NCBI RefSeq assembly: GCF_003325475.1
Contig: NZ_CP029495.1
Coordinates: 682,001 to 746,000, forward strand
Direction: 5' to 3'
Source of the DNA: Chromobacterium phragmitis
GTDB lineage: Bacteria; Pseudomonadota; Gammaproteobacteria; Burkholderiales; Chromobacteriaceae
DNA: 64,000 nt
Part shown: positions 37,387-48,676 of the stretch, piece by piece
Position numbering within the stretch: position 1 is the stretch's first letter
How the letters are laid out: every line of letters starts with the position of its first letter
Translations under genes and position numbers: made by a program
Notes under the pieces: model-generated
Told to the model about the DNA's origin: nothing
Database searches by the model: none
Seen by the model: only the letters and a program-made list of their open reading frames with translations

Positions 37387-40146
37387 ATGTCCAGTTTCCG
37401 CTCCCGCCAACGCGCCAGCCAGCGCCGCGATCAAACCAGCCGCGAACGCGCGGCCAACTCGCCGGCAGGCGGAAACCCGAACGCCCCGGATCGGCAACCG
37501 CAGGATGGCAAGCCGCGCGCACCCTACTCCGGTCAACGCCCCGGTCCGGGCAAGCCTGACTGGAAAGCCGGCCAGGAACCGCGCCAATTCGACAAGCGTC
37601 CGCAAGGCGAAGGCCAGCAAAAACGCTTCCACCGCGACGGCGACAAGCCGGCCTGGCAGCCGCGCCAGGACGACCGCCGCTTCGACAAGCGCGACGACCG
37701 CGGCGAGGGCCAGCAGAAACGCTTCCATCGCGACGGCGACAAACCAGCCTGGCAGCCGCGCCAGGACGACCGCCGCTTCGACAAACGCGACGACCGCGGC
37801 GAGGGCCAGCAGAAACGCTTCCATCGCGACGGCGACAAACCAGCCTGGCAGCCGCGCCAGGACGACCGCCGCTTCGACAAGCGCGACGATCGCGGCGAAG
37901 GCCAGCAGAAACGCTTCCATCGCGACGGCGACAAGCCGGCCTGGCAGCCGCGCCAGGACGACCGCCGCTACGACCGCGACCGTGGCCCCTCCAATCGCAA
38001 GCCGCTGCCGGAGGGCGTGGAACGCGCTTCCGAATTCCGCCGCGACGGCGCGCCGCAGGACAAGCGCTACAGCCGCGACCGCGGCCCCTCCGGCCGCAAG
38101 CCGCTGCACACCGACGATGCGCCGCCGCGCCCGTTCAAGCCGCGCGCGGAAGGCGATGACCGCCGCGACGACAAGCCGCAGTGGCAGCCGCGCGAGGATC
38201 GCGCCCCGCGCCAGGACGGCGACGCGCCGCGCAAGCTGTTCGCCAAACGCGAAGACGGCGAACGCGACAACCGCTTCCGCCACGACGACAAGCCGCAATG
38301 GCAGCCGCGCGAGGACCGCGCCCCGCGCCAGGACGGCGACGCGCCGCGCAAGCCATTCGCCAAACGCGAAGACGGCGAGCGCGACAACCGCTTCCGCCGC
38401 GACGACAAGCCGCAATGGCAGCTGCGCGAGGACCGCGCCCCGCGCCAGGACGGCGACGCGCCGCGCAAGCTGTTCGCCAAACGCGAAGACGGCGAGCGCG
38501 ACAACCGCTTCCGCCGCGACGACAAGCCGCAATGGCAGCCGCGCGAGGACCGCGCCCCGCGCCAGGACGGCGACGCGCCGCGCAAGCCATTCGCCAAACG
38601 CGAAGACGGCGAGCGCGACAACCGCTTCCGCCGCGACGACAAGCCGCAATGGCAGCCGCGCGAGGACCGCGCCCCGCGCCATGACGGCGACGCGCCGCGC
38701 AAGCTGTTCGCCAAACGCGAAGACGGTGAGCGCGACAACCGCTTCCGCCGCGACGACAAGCCGCAGTGGCAGCCGCGCGAAGAGCGCGCCCCCCGCCATG
38801 ACCGGGGCGAACACCGCCCGCGCGGCCTGCAACCGTTCAGCGACGCCCATCGCGTCGACCAGCCGCGCCGCGCATTCGAGCAGCGTCCGCATGACGGCGG
38901 CCATGGCCGCGCGCCGGCCCCCCGCGCCGAAAACGTGATCACCAACCGCCTGGACAGCCGGCTGGCCCTGTTCGCGCCCTGCCCGCGCGGCCTGGAGCAA
39001 ATCCTGGCCGACGAGCTGCTGGCGCTGGGCGCCGGCGACATCGCGCCGGCGGACGGCGGCGTAGCCTTCGCCGGCGACGCCAGGCTGATGATGGCGGTCA
39101 ACCTGCATTCGCGCACCGCCAGCCGCGTGCTGCTGCGCCTGGCCCACGGCGGCTACCACGCCGAACAAGACATCTACCGGCTGGCGATGAGCGTGGACTG
39201 GCCGCGCTGGTTCGACGTGTCGCGCACCATCAAACTGAAGGCAGACGGCATCGCCGCCCGCGTCAAGAGCCTGGACTACATCGCGCTGACGGTGAAGGAC
39301 GCGATCTGCGACCGCTTCCGCCAAGCGCACCAGGGCCGCCCCAGCGTGGACACCCGCCGCCCGGACGTGCGCGTCAACGTATTCCTGACCGCCGACGAGG
39401 CGACCATTTATCTGGACACCAGCGGAGAGCCGCTGTTCAAGCGCGGCTGGCGCGAGGAAACCGGCGAGGCGCCGCTGCGCGAAAACCTGGCCGCCGGCAT
39501 CCTGCTGCTGGCCGGCTATGACGGCAGTCAACCGCTGCTGGACCCGATGTGCGGCAGCGGCACCTTCCTGGTGGAAGCCGCCGACATCGCGCTGAACCGC
39601 GCGCCGGGCCGCTCCCGCGGCTTCGGCTTCGAAGCGCTGGCCGGCTTCGATTCCGCGTCGTGGGAAAAACTGCAGCTGGACGCGCGCAAGGCTGAGCAAA
39701 CGACCGCCTCGCTGGCCATCCGCGGCTCGGACCGCTCGCAGGCCATGATCAACATCGCCCGCGCCAATCTGGAGCGCGCCGGCCTGGCCGACCTGATCGA
39801 GCTCTCCGCCGCCGACGTGGCCGACACCCGCCCGCACGCCGAGCACGGCCTGATCGTCAGCAACCCGCCTTACGGCGTGCGGCTGGAAGAGCAGGAACAG
39901 CTGGCCGAGTGGTACCCGGAGCTGGGCGACTGGCTGAAAGCCCACTTCGCCGGCTGGACCGCCTGCCTGTTCAGCGGCGACTTGCGCCTGGGCAAGCTGA
40001 TCCGCCTGGCGCCGAAGCGCCGCACGCCGCTGTTCAACGGCTCGCTGCAATGCCGCCTGTTCGTCATCAATATGGTGGAAGGCAGCGCGCGCAAGCAAAA
40101 GGACGGCGACGAAGGCGAAATCGAAGCCGAGGACGGCGAGCAGTAA
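37387..40146 (+). CDS. THUMP/class I SAM RNA methyltransferase (RlmL N-half-like) with long repetitive basic-acidic N-terminal tail
   Basis: A 919-residue protein. The catalytic part begins near residue 516 and has a THUMP domain (NVITNRLDSRLALFAPCPRGLEQILADELL) and an UPF0020-type methyltransferase domain with DPMCGSGTF (about 719) and NPPYG (826-830), as in RlmL/YcbY, which methylates G2445 of 23S rRNA. The RlmK half of E. coli RlmKL is absent. The first ~510 residues are low-complexity Arg/Asp/Gly/Gln-rich sequence made largely of two tandem repeat arrays (see repeat entries), probably disordered and RNA-binding. Start at MSSFRSRQRAS follows a GAGG site. Divergent from mutY. Confidence 0.85.
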   Translation: MSSFRSRQRASQRRDQTSRERAANSPAGGNPNAPDRQPQDGKPRAPYSGQRPGPGKPDWKAGQEPRQFDKRPQGEGQQKRFHRDGDKPAWQPRQDDRRFDKRDDRGEGQQKRFHRDGDKPAWQPRQDDRRFDKRDDRGEGQQKRFHRDGDKPAWQPRQDDRRFDKRDDRGEGQQKRFHRDGDKPAWQPRQDDRRYDRDRGPSNRKPLPEGVERASEFRRDGAPQDKRYSRDRGPSGRKPLHTDDAPPRPFKPRAEGDDRRDDKPQWQPREDRAPRQDGDAPRKLFAKREDGERDNRFRHDDKPQWQPREDRAPRQDGDAPRKPFAKREDGERDNRFRRDDKPQWQLREDRAPRQDGDAPRKLFAKREDGERDNRFRRDDKPQWQPREDRAPRQDGDAPRKPFAKREDGERDNRFRRDDKPQWQPREDRAPRHDGDAPRKLFAKREDGERDNRFRRDDKPQWQPREERAPRHDRGEHRPRGLQPFSDAHRVDQPRRAFEQRPHDGGHGRAPAPRAENVITNRLDSRLALFAPCPRGLEQILADELLALGAGDIAPADGGVAFAGDARLMMAVNLHSRTASRVLLRLAHGGYHAEQDIYRLAMSVDWPRWFDVSRTIKLKADGIAARVKSLDYIALTVKDAICDRFRQAHQGRPSVDTRRPDVRVNVFLTADEATIYLDTSGEPLFKRGWREETGEAPLRENLAAGILLLAGYDGSQPLLDPMCGSGTFLVEAADIALNRAPGRSRGFGFEALAGFDSASWEKLQLDARKAEQTTASLAIRGSDRSQAMINIARANLERAGLADLIELSAADVADTRPHAEHGLIVSNPPYGVRLEEQEQLAEWYPELGDWLKAHFAGWTACLFSGDLRLGKLIRLAPKRRTPLFNGSLQCRLFVINMVEGSARKQKDGDEGEIEAEDGEQ
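37588..37968 (+). repeat. Tandem repeat array A (about 96 bp x 4) inside the methyltransferase gene
   Basis: Four units encoding FDKRDDRGEGQQ-KRFHRDGDKPAWQPRQDDRR (32 residues; first unit one residue shorter), at residues 68-194. The copies are almost identical also at synonymous positions, indicating recent duplication or gene conversion. Confidence 0.9.
38167..38802 (+). repeat. Tandem repeat array B (117 bp x 5 plus partial) inside the methyltransferase gene
   Basis: Units start at 38167, 38284, 38401, 38518, 38635 and 38752 (partial), each encoding 39 residues beginning DDKPQWQPREDRAPRQDGDA. The residue after APRK alternates Leu, Pro, Leu, Pro, Leu, suggesting that a 234-bp double unit was the copied block. 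Confidence 0.92.
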
Positions 40147-40308
40147 GCCCCCTCGCTCCCGCGGCATGCCGCCCCGCCAATGGCCGGGCGGCATTTTCAT
40201 GGTGTTCGCATAAAGTCGCGAGAACGGTTAATGCCCTGGCGCATCCCCGCTCGCCGCCATTCGGGCGGCATGCGATAATCGCCGCCAAACCCACCCTAGC
40301 CTCGCATC

Positions 40309-40911
40309 ATGCAAACCTCGTTTCTATCCGCCACCATTCTATTGATCCTGATCACCGACCCGCTGGGCAACATCCCGCTGTTCATCGCCGCGCTGAAGCA
40401 AGTGAAGCCGGAGCGCCGCCGCCGCGTGGTCTACCGCGAATGCCTGATCGCCTTCCTGGTGTTGACCATCTTCATGCTGTTCGGCCGCAACTTTCTGGAC
40501 CTGATGCACCTGACCGACGAATCCATGCGCATCGCCGGCGGCGTGATCCTGTTCCTGATCGCCATCAAGATGATCTTCCCCGGCGAGGGCAGCGTGTTCG
40601 GCGGCGACAAGATGAGCGGCGAGCCCTTCATCGTGCCGATCGCCATTCCGCTGATCGCCGGTCCGTCGGCGATGGCCACCGTGCTCTTGCTGTCCACCCG
40701 CGAGCCGGGGCGCATGCTGGAGTGGATGGGCGCGCTGACCATCTGCATGCTGGTCACCACCGTGGTATTCCTGTTCTCCAGCCGCTTGCAAAAGTTGCTG
40801 GGCGAACAAGCCATCACCGCGCTGGAGCGGCTGATGGGCCTGGTGCTGACCGCGATCTCGATCGAAATGCTGCTGAGCGGCGTGGCGTCCTACATCAAGC
40901 AATTTCATTAA
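40309..40911 (+). CDS. MarC family integral membrane protein (YhgN-like)
   Basis: A 200-residue protein with six predicted membrane helices. It starts SATILLILITDPLGNIPLFIAAL, with the conserved DPLGN motif, and has RIAGGVILFLIAIKMIF and FIVPIAIPLIAGPSAMATVLLL typical of the family. The function is not established; the former multiple-antibiotic-resistance link of MarC was withdrawn, and transport is only presumed. Single gene. Confidence 0.88.
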   Translation: MQTSFLSATILLILITDPLGNIPLFIAALKQVKPERRRRVVYRECLIAFLVLTIFMLFGRNFLDLMHLTDESMRIAGGVILFLIAIKMIFPGEGSVFGGDKMSGEPFIVPIAIPLIAGPSAMATVLLLSTREPGRMLEWMGALTICMLVTTVVFLFSSRLQKLLGEQAITALERLMGLVLTAISIEMLLSGVASYIKQFH

Positions 40912-40960
40912 GCGCCCAGCCCCGGCGCCAAGCTATCGCCAAGAACGGATAGCCCCGGCG

Positions 40961-41686
40961 TTAACGGTAACGCTTGCGCAACGCGTCGACGGCGCCGTCG
41001 CGCTGCATGCCGACAAGCGTCTTGTTGAGTTTCTGAACGATGCGCTCATCCACCCTCGGATTACAGGCAAGATACATCTGCACCGTATTGAAGCTGAACA
41101 GCAACCGGATGGGCAGATGGTTGGCGGCGGCGATATAGCCGCCGCTGAACTCGCCGCTGGCCCAAAAGTCGATATGTCCGGCAACCAGCTTCCTGGCGTT
41201 CAACTCGTCCGCTCTGGCCAGTTCCAGTTTGTAGCCCAGATCGGCCAAATACTGCGACATGCCAGATCCCTTATAGCTGCCGATGGTGTAAGCGCGCGCA
41301 TCCTCCAGAACGGCCACGCCCTCAGGACTGTGAGGACCCGCGAACAGGCTCCAGGAGTTGCTGACCAACGGTCCCACCCATTTGAACTGGGCTTCCCGGC
41401 CAGGCGTCCGCGTGGTCGAATACACACAACTGTTGTCTTCCTGCTGCGCGATGGCATACGCGCGCAGCCAGGGCAGCAATTCCATGCTGTATGAAATGCC
41501 CGCCCGCAAAAACAGTTCGCGCAGGATATCGGTGCACAGGCCGCCCAGCTTGCCTCCCTCCTGCGGCATATTGAACGGCGGGTAATCCTCGGTAAGCAAA
41601 CGCATGCGGGGAGAGGCCGCCTCCGCCCGCGCGCAGCCGGAAAGCGCGCCGAGCAACAACGCGGCGCAGACAAGTGCGAGCTTCAT
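40961..41686 (-). CDS. Periplasmic amino-acid-type solute-binding (lipo)protein
   Basis: A 241-residue SBP_bac_3-like protein. Signal sequence MKLALVCAALLLGALSGC ends in a lipobox (LSGC), so it may be a lipoprotein. The mature N-terminus RMRLLTEDYPPFNMPQEGGKLGGLCTDILRELFLRAG is the usual ligand-binding start of the family. No permease or ATPase gene is adjacent, so it is an orphan receptor or part of a system elsewhere. Start chosen at the signal peptide with GGAGG 11 bases upstream; longer in-frame starts exist. Confidence 0.82.
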   Translation of the reverse strand: MKLALVCAALLLGALSGCARAEAASPRMRLLTEDYPPFNMPQEGGKLGGLCTDILRELFLRAGISYSMELLPWLRAYAIAQQEDNSCVYSTTRTPGREAQFKWVGPLVSNSWSLFAGPHSPEGVAVLEDARAYTIGSYKGSGMSQYLADLGYKLELARADELNARKLVAGHIDFWASGEFSGGYIAAANHLPIRLLFSFNTVQMYLACNPRVDERIVQKLNKTLVGMQRDGAVDALRKRYR

Positions 41687-41790
41687 GCCGACAAGCCTCC
41701 GAGAAACGCTGACCATGCGTCTTCCAAGCATAGAGGCTGGCCGCACAGGCGCAATCCTGCCCCCGCGCCGCGGCCGGCTGCTGCTGGGGT

Positions 41791-41807
41791 TATCCCGTAT
41801 AGGGATA
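41791..41807. promoter_or_regulatory. Short inverted repeat upstream of dctA
   Basis: TATCCC-GTATA-GGGATA, perfect six-base arms, 134 bases before dctA and ~105 bases upstream of the binding-protein gene. Candidate operator in a divergent promoter region. Confidence 0.3.
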
Positions 41808-41940
41808 TCGGCAATTCGTCTCCGCGCGTCCTCTTGCTAGCATCCGGTCCCATAAGCCGACAAGAGCTTGCCTTCGACTGCATAAACGACTTCGGCATGC
41901 AGGAGTGCAGCCGAAATCAGACAACGCTACAGGGACCACG

Positions 41941-43263
41941 ATGCAAACCAAAACCCCGCTTTACCAACGCCTATATTTCCAGGTACTGCTGGCCATTTTC
42001 CTCGGCGTGATGCTTGGCGCCTTCGCTCCCGACCTGGGCGCCAAGATGAAGCCGCTGGGCGACGCCTTCATCAAGCTGATCAAGATGATGATCGCGCCCA
42101 TCATCTTCGCCACTGTCGTGGTCGGCATCGCCAAGATGGGCGACATGAAGGAAGTAGGCCGCGTCGGCATCAAGGCGCTGTTCTACTTTGAAGCCGTCAC
42201 CACGCTGGCGCTGGTGATCGGCCTGGTGGTGGTCAACCTGCTGCAGCCGGGCGCAGGCCTCAACATCGACCCGCACACGCTGCACGCCAAGGACATCGCA
42301 AAATACACCGCCGGCGCAAAGGAAATGAGCACGGTGGACTTCCTGCTGCACATCATTCCGGACACTGTGGTGGGCGCTTTCGCCAGCGGCGAGATTCTGC
42401 AAGTGCTGACCTTCTCGGTGCTGCTGGGCCTGGCGCTGACCAAGATGGGCGACAACGGCAAGACCATCGTCCACATCCTGGACGAGTTCTCGCACGCGCT
42501 GTTCGGCGTGATCAACATGCTGATGAAGCTGGCCCCGATCGGCGCTTTCGGCGCGATGGCCTTCACCATCGGCAAGTACGGCATCGGCTCCTTGAAGCAG
42601 CTGGGCTTTTTGATGGCCTGCGTCTATCTCACCTGCTTCGCCTTCGTCTTCATCGTGCTGGGTACCATCGCCCGCTTCTCCGGCTTCAGCCTGTGGCGCT
42701 TCCTGGTTTACATCAAGGAAGAAATCCTGCTGGTGCTGGGCACATCCTCGTCCGAATCGGCGCTGCCGGGCATCATGAAGAAGCTGGAGAATCTGGGCTG
42801 CTCCAAGCCGGTAGTCGGCATGGTGGTGCCCACCGGCTACTCGTTCAATCTGGACGGCACCTCCATCTACCTGACCATGGCGGCGATCTTCATCGCCCAG
42901 GCCACCAATGTGAACCTGACGCTGGGCGAGGAGCTGGCCATCATCGGCGTGCTGCTGTTGACCTCCAAGGGCGCGGCGGCGGTGACCGGCGGCGGCTTCA
43001 TCACGCTGGCGGCGACGCTGGCCACGCTGGGCGGCAAACTGCCGGTGGAAGGCCTGGCGCTGTTGATCGGCATCGACCGCTTCATGTCCGAAGCCCGCGC
43101 CATCACCAACCTGATCGGCAACGGCGTCGCCACCGTGGTGATCGCCAAGTGGGAAAAGGCGCTGGACGTCGAACGCATGCGCCAGGTGCTGGAAGGCGCC
43201 GAGCCGCCGGCCCCGCCCAAAACCCGCGAGACCATGCCGGAGCCGGCGCTGCAGTCGCGCTGA
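41941..43263 (+). CDS. dctA: C4-dicarboxylate/cation symporter DctA
   Basis: A 440-residue DAACS-family secondary transporter for succinate, fumarate and malate. Family motifs: [45 protein letters not shown], the hairpin-loop serines [40 protein letters not shown], and [20 protein letters not shown]. Eight helices plus two re-entrant loops are expected. Start ATG 41941 has AGGGA upstream. A dctB/dctD pair is not in the window; a strong terminator follows. Confidence 0.93.
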   Translation: MQTKTPLYQRLYFQVLLAIFLGVMLGAFAPDLGAKMKPLGDAFIKLIKMMIAPIIFATVVVGIAKMGDMKEVGRVGIKALFYFEAVTTLALVIGLVVVNLLQPGAGLNIDPHTLHAKDIAKYTAGAKEMSTVDFLLHIIPDTVVGAFASGEILQVLTFSVLLGLALTKMGDNGKTIVHILDEFSHALFGVINMLMKLAPIGAFGAMAFTIGKYGIGSLKQLGFLMACVYLTCFAFVFIVLGTIARFSGFSLWRFLVYIKEEILLVLGTSSSESALPGIMKKLENLGCSKPVVGMVVPTGYSFNLDGTSIYLTMAAIFIAQATNVNLTLGEELAIIGVLLLTSKGAAAVTGGGFITLAATLATLGGKLPVEGLALLIGIDRFMSEARAITNLIGNGVATVVIAKWEKALDVERMRQVLEGAEPPAPPKTRETMPEPALQSR

Positions 43264-43290
43264 GCTCGCCGCGCCAAACCGCCATTCCGC

Positions 43291-43319
43291 ATGCCCCTCT
43301 ATCCGAGGGGCATTTTTTA
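43291..43319 (+). terminator. Terminator of dctA
   Basis: ATGCCCCTC / GAGGGGCAT nine-base stem and a six-base T-run. Confidence 0.9.
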
Positions 43320-43449
43320 TCCATCATGAAAAACCTGGGCAGCTCCGCTTCCTCCGCCTGGCCGCCGCCGCCGGCATTGCGCTACAATGCCCGCTTGCCG
43401 TGCCCGGCTTGGGCACATTGTTCTTTACTCTCACGCGAGACCGCGCGCC

Positions 43450-44226
43450 ATGCCTGATTTCAATGCATTCACATCCACGTTTATCGACCGACGCTCCGCG
43501 ACGCAGCAACGCCTGCGCGACGAACAGCAGGCGTTATTCGCCATTCTGATCGAACGGGAACAGGAATTTGGTTTCAACCCCGACATCGTCGTCGAATATC
43601 CCGAACCGCTGGACGCGCTGCTAGCCGACCCCGCTGCTTATCTGGATGCGCGCATCCGCGCGGCCGAGTCCGCCCGCGGACGCCCTTTCGCCCGCGCCGC
43701 CATCCTCACCACCTATAGCGATATCCTTGGCGGCCCGCTCGTCGTCGCCGGCTATCGGGAAGAAGCGATGGACATGCCCGCCGGCCCCGACAACACGCGC
43801 TGGTACGCGCGCGGATTGCAGGAAGAAGGCGCAGGCGTCTTCTACCTGGAAGCCGTCAATGAGATGGACGAAAAAATCCAGCCCAGCTTCGTTTTCAAGC
43901 TGAACGGCGCGCAAGGCGAGCTGATCGCCGGCATGTCGGGCTCGGTGTGGGAACAGAACGGCGAACGCTGCGCCTATATCGCCACCGTGGTCGCCCGCGA
44001 CGACGCGCCCGCCGGCGCCGGCAGCCAAGTGGCCGCCGCAGTCTGGGCCTACTTGCGCGAGCAAGGCGTTGCGCGCGTCAATCTGGGCACACAGACGGCG
44101 GACCGCTTCTACGAGCGCCAGGGGTTTCGCGTCATCCACACCATCGTGCCGCGCCTGCGGTATCGGACCGGGGCCGATGGTAACCGCGTGTGGCATGACT
44201 TGGTGATCATGCGCAAGGATCTATAG
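43450..44226 (+). CDS. GNAT-fold acetyltransferase
   Basis: A 258-residue protein. The N-terminal ~100 residues are not recognised; the C-terminal part resembles a GNAT domain with IATVVARDDAPAGAGSQVAAAVWAYLREQGVARVNLGTQTADRFYERQGFRVIHTIVPRL, where the Tyr/ERxGF segment is the usual C-terminal GNAT signature. Start at MPDFNAFTS is the first ATG consistent with composition. Substrate unknown. A terminator follows. Confidence 0.72.
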   Translation: MPDFNAFTSTFIDRRSATQQRLRDEQQALFAILIEREQEFGFNPDIVVEYPEPLDALLADPAAYLDARIRAAESARGRPFARAAILTTYSDILGGPLVVAGYREEAMDMPAGPDNTRWYARGLQEEGAGVFYLEAVNEMDEKIQPSFVFKLNGAQGELIAGMSGSVWEQNGERCAYIATVVARDDAPAGAGSQVAAAVWAYLREQGVARVNLGTQTADRFYERQGFRVIHTIVPRLRYRTGADGNRVWHDLVIMRKDL

Positions 44227-44330
44227 CGCCGCGACGGCGGGCACGGCGGGCGAATGCCCGCGGAAACACCGAAAATAAGCGGGAAAATCCCGGCGACTCA
44301 AGCCGCCGCATTTCACGCCGATGAATTGTG

Positions 44331-44363
44331 CGCCATCAAGGCATCAGTCCTGATGGCGTTTTT
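44331..44363 (+). terminator. Terminator after the acetyltransferase gene
   Basis: CGCCATCA / TGATGGCG stem with a 12-base loop and five T. Confidence 0.7.
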
Positions 44364-44435
44364 CGTTTCATTTAGGACTAAATCCTTGATTTCACAGCCT
44401 GCTCGTCCACGATGAAAATGCAAGGAGGAGTGGAA

Positions 44436-45098
44436 ATGGAAGACTTTTGGGTACAGTACGGCGACGAAATGCTGCCCGTCATCGGCGATTTCCCGCGCAA
44501 AGGCAGCTATCTGCCCAGTTTCATGCTGGTGGACGACCAAAAACGCGACGCCGCGCTGGAAAGCTTCGCCCATACGCCCAAGCTGATCGTCACCCTGCTG
44601 TCGGTGGATGAGGACGAACACGCCGGCATTCTGCTGCTGCGGGAAACCCGCCGCTTTCTGGACAGCTGGCCGCATCTGAAGCTGATCGTCATCACCGTGG
44701 ATTCGCCGTCGTCGCTGGCCCGCGCCCGCCATGAACATGGCCTGCCCAATATCGCGCTGCTGTCCACCTTGCGCGGTCGCGACTTCCACAAGCGCTACGG
44801 CGTGCTGATCACCGAGTTCCCCCTCAGCGGCTACACCTCGCCGTCCATCATCCTGGCCGACGCCGCCAATGTGGTCCATTACTCGGAGCGGCTGGCCAAT
44901 ACCCGCGACTTCTTCGATTTCGACGCCATCGAGGCCCTGCTGCAGGAGGGCGAGCAGCAGGCGATCGAAGCCGAGCGCGAGGCCGAGGAAAGCCGGCAGC
45001 AGCAATTGGCGGAGCGGGAGAAAGGCACCGAGCGGCTGCTGGAAAAAGCCAAGCTGATCCAGGACCAGCTGGACAAGGACGGCAATCCAGGCCGCTGA
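44436..45098 (+). CDS. Thiol-peroxidase-like (Tpx fold) protein without cysteines, with C-terminal coiled coil
   Basis: A 220-residue protein. Residues about 15-165 follow the Tpx/peroxiredoxin pattern: LLSVDEDEHAGILLLRETRRFLD aligns with the VDTPVCATSVRKFN peroxidatic loop, ARARHEHGLPNIALLSTLRGRDFHKRYGVLI with the resolving-Cys segment [29 protein letters not shown], and SPSIILADAANVVHYSERL with the terminal strands. There is not a single cysteine in the protein, so it cannot be a peroxidase. After residue ~175 a Glu/Gln/Arg-rich helix (EAEREAEESRQQQLAERE) suggests a coiled coil. ATG 44436 has AAGGAGG upstream. Function unknown, perhaps scaffold or sensor. Confidence 0.75.
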   Translation: MEDFWVQYGDEMLPVIGDFPRKGSYLPSFMLVDDQKRDAALESFAHTPKLIVTLLSVDEDEHAGILLLRETRRFLDSWPHLKLIVITVDSPSSLARARHEHGLPNIALLSTLRGRDFHKRYGVLITEFPLSGYTSPSIILADAANVVHYSERLANTRDFFDFDAIEALLQEGEQQAIEAEREAEESRQQQLAEREKGTERLLEKAKLIQDQLDKDGNPGR

Positions 45099-45118
45099 CG
45101 CAGCCCCGCACGCAAAGA

Positions 45119-45150
45119 AAAACCGCCCGGCTACGCGGGCGGTTTCGTTT
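45119..45150. terminator. Bidirectional terminator between the Tpx-like gene and ppsA
   Basis: AAACCGCCCG / CGGGCGGTTT stem with A-run on the left and T-rich right flank. Confidence 0.8.
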
Positions 45151-45171
45151 TGGCCATGGAGGCCGACAGCC

Positions 45172-47559
<2,388 letters not shown>

Positions 47560-47701
47560 CACTTCACTTCCTGTGTTGGGATTGGGACGATGGGCCGCAT
47601 TCTAGCCGAATTACGTGCGAATTGCGTAGCATCTTTTGCGCTGCACAAGACTTTTTGCGACAGCACGATCGACAAAATCAATACAATCAAACAGTTGTTT
47701 T

Positions 47702-47720
47702 GAAAATGATCATTCTTATT
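47702..47720. promoter_or_regulatory. Fur-box-like 19-mer in the ppsA/ppsR intergenic region
   Basis: GAAAATGATCATTCTTATT matches 14 of 19 positions of the classical Fur box. It lies 142 bases from ppsA and 122 from ppsR. The region is strikingly AT-rich compared with its surroundings. Confidence 0.35.
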
Positions 47721-47730
47721 AGTTAATTGT

Positions 47731-47752
47731 CATGTAATTTTATGATTACATG
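47731..47752. promoter_or_regulatory. Inverted repeat in the ppsA/ppsR intergenic region
   Basis: CATGTAAT-TTTATG-ATTACATG, perfect eight-base arms with a six-base centre; candidate dimeric regulator site. Confidence 0.45.
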
Positions 47753-47842
47753 AAGAAAACGAACCGAATCCCGCCATATCGCCGCCGCCCGCGCCGGTAT
47801 ACACTTTCCAACAGACAAACCCACCACCCGCAAGGTCCCCCC

Positions 47843-48664
47843 ATGCCGCACCACCGCTCCGCCTTTTTCATTTCCGACCGCACCGGCATCACCGCCGAAT
47901 CGCTGGGCCACACCCTGCTGACCCAGTTCGACAGCCTGGACTTCCAGCGCGAGACGGTGCCCTTCGTCGACACCGTGGAAAAAGCCCAGGCGCTGGCGCA
48001 GCGCATCAGCGAGGTGGCGGAGCGCGACCATCTGCGCCCGCTGGTCTTCACCAGCATCGTCAATCCGGAAGTGCGCGAAGCGCTGCGGCTGGAAAACGTG
48101 GTGCTGATCGACTTCTTCGAAACCTTCATCGGACACCTGGAGGCCGAGATCGGCCAAAAAGCGACGCTGACGGTGGGCAAGGCCCACGGCATGGTCAACG
48201 AGGAAAAATACGACCACCGGATCGAGGCGGTGAACTTCTCGCTGAACCACGACGACGGCGTCAAGCTGAAGGATCTGGACGAAGCCGACGTGATCCTGGT
48301 GGGCGTGTCCCGCTCGGGCAAGACCCCCACCTGCCTTTACCTGGCGCTGCAGTACGGCATCCGCGCAGCCAACTACCCGCTGACGCCGGAAGACCTGGGC
48401 AGCCCGACGCTGCCCAAGATTCTGCTGCCGTTCAAGGACAAGATGTTCGGCCTCACCATCGACCCCAACCGCCTGCACCACATCCGCTCGGAGCGGCGGC
48501 CGGACTCCAAGTACGCCAGCATGGACAATTGCCGCCGCGAGGTGAACGAGGCGGAATCGATGTTCCGCCACCACAGCGTGCCCTTCATCAGCACCACCCA
48601 TAAATCGATCGAAGAGATCGCGTCCACCATCATGCACAAGGCGGCGCTGGGCCGTAAGTTCTAA
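47843..48664 (+). CDS. ppsR: PEP synthase regulatory protein (PpsR, DUF299 kinase/pyrophosphorylase)
   Basis: A 273-residue bifunctional enzyme that inactivates PpsA by ADP-dependent Thr phosphorylation and reactivates it by phosphate-dependent pyrophosphorolysis. It has the N-terminal [22 protein letters not shown]-loop [10 protein letters not shown] at 154-163, [36 protein letters not shown]. Start at MPHHRSAFF; longer in-frame sequence upstream is basic and not conserved. Divergent from ppsA. Confidence 0.95.
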   Translation: MPHHRSAFFISDRTGITAESLGHTLLTQFDSLDFQRETVPFVDTVEKAQALAQRISEVAERDHLRPLVFTSIVNPEVREALRLENVVLIDFFETFIGHLEAEIGQKATLTVGKAHGMVNEEKYDHRIEAVNFSLNHDDGVKLKDLDEADVILVGVSRSGKTPTCLYLALQYGIRAANYPLTPEDLGSPTLPKILLPFKDKMFGLTIDPNRLHHIRSERRPDSKYASMDNCRREVNEAESMFRHHSVPFISTTHKSIEEIASTIMHKAALGRKF

Positions 48665-48676
48665 GCGCTGGACCGG

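Noticed and set aside
37588..38802. Possible CRISPR or intergenic repeat array
   Set aside because: Repeats are contiguous, in frame and coding, without spacers; they belong to the methyltransferase tail.
37266..40200. Very long minus-strand ORF antisense to the methyltransferase gene, running into mutY
   Set aside because: Its sequence is the low-complexity shadow of the repeat arrays (Leu/Ala/Val/Arg-rich), has no domain, and the plus-strand product has clear THUMP and methyltransferase motifs. Only the mutY portion is real.
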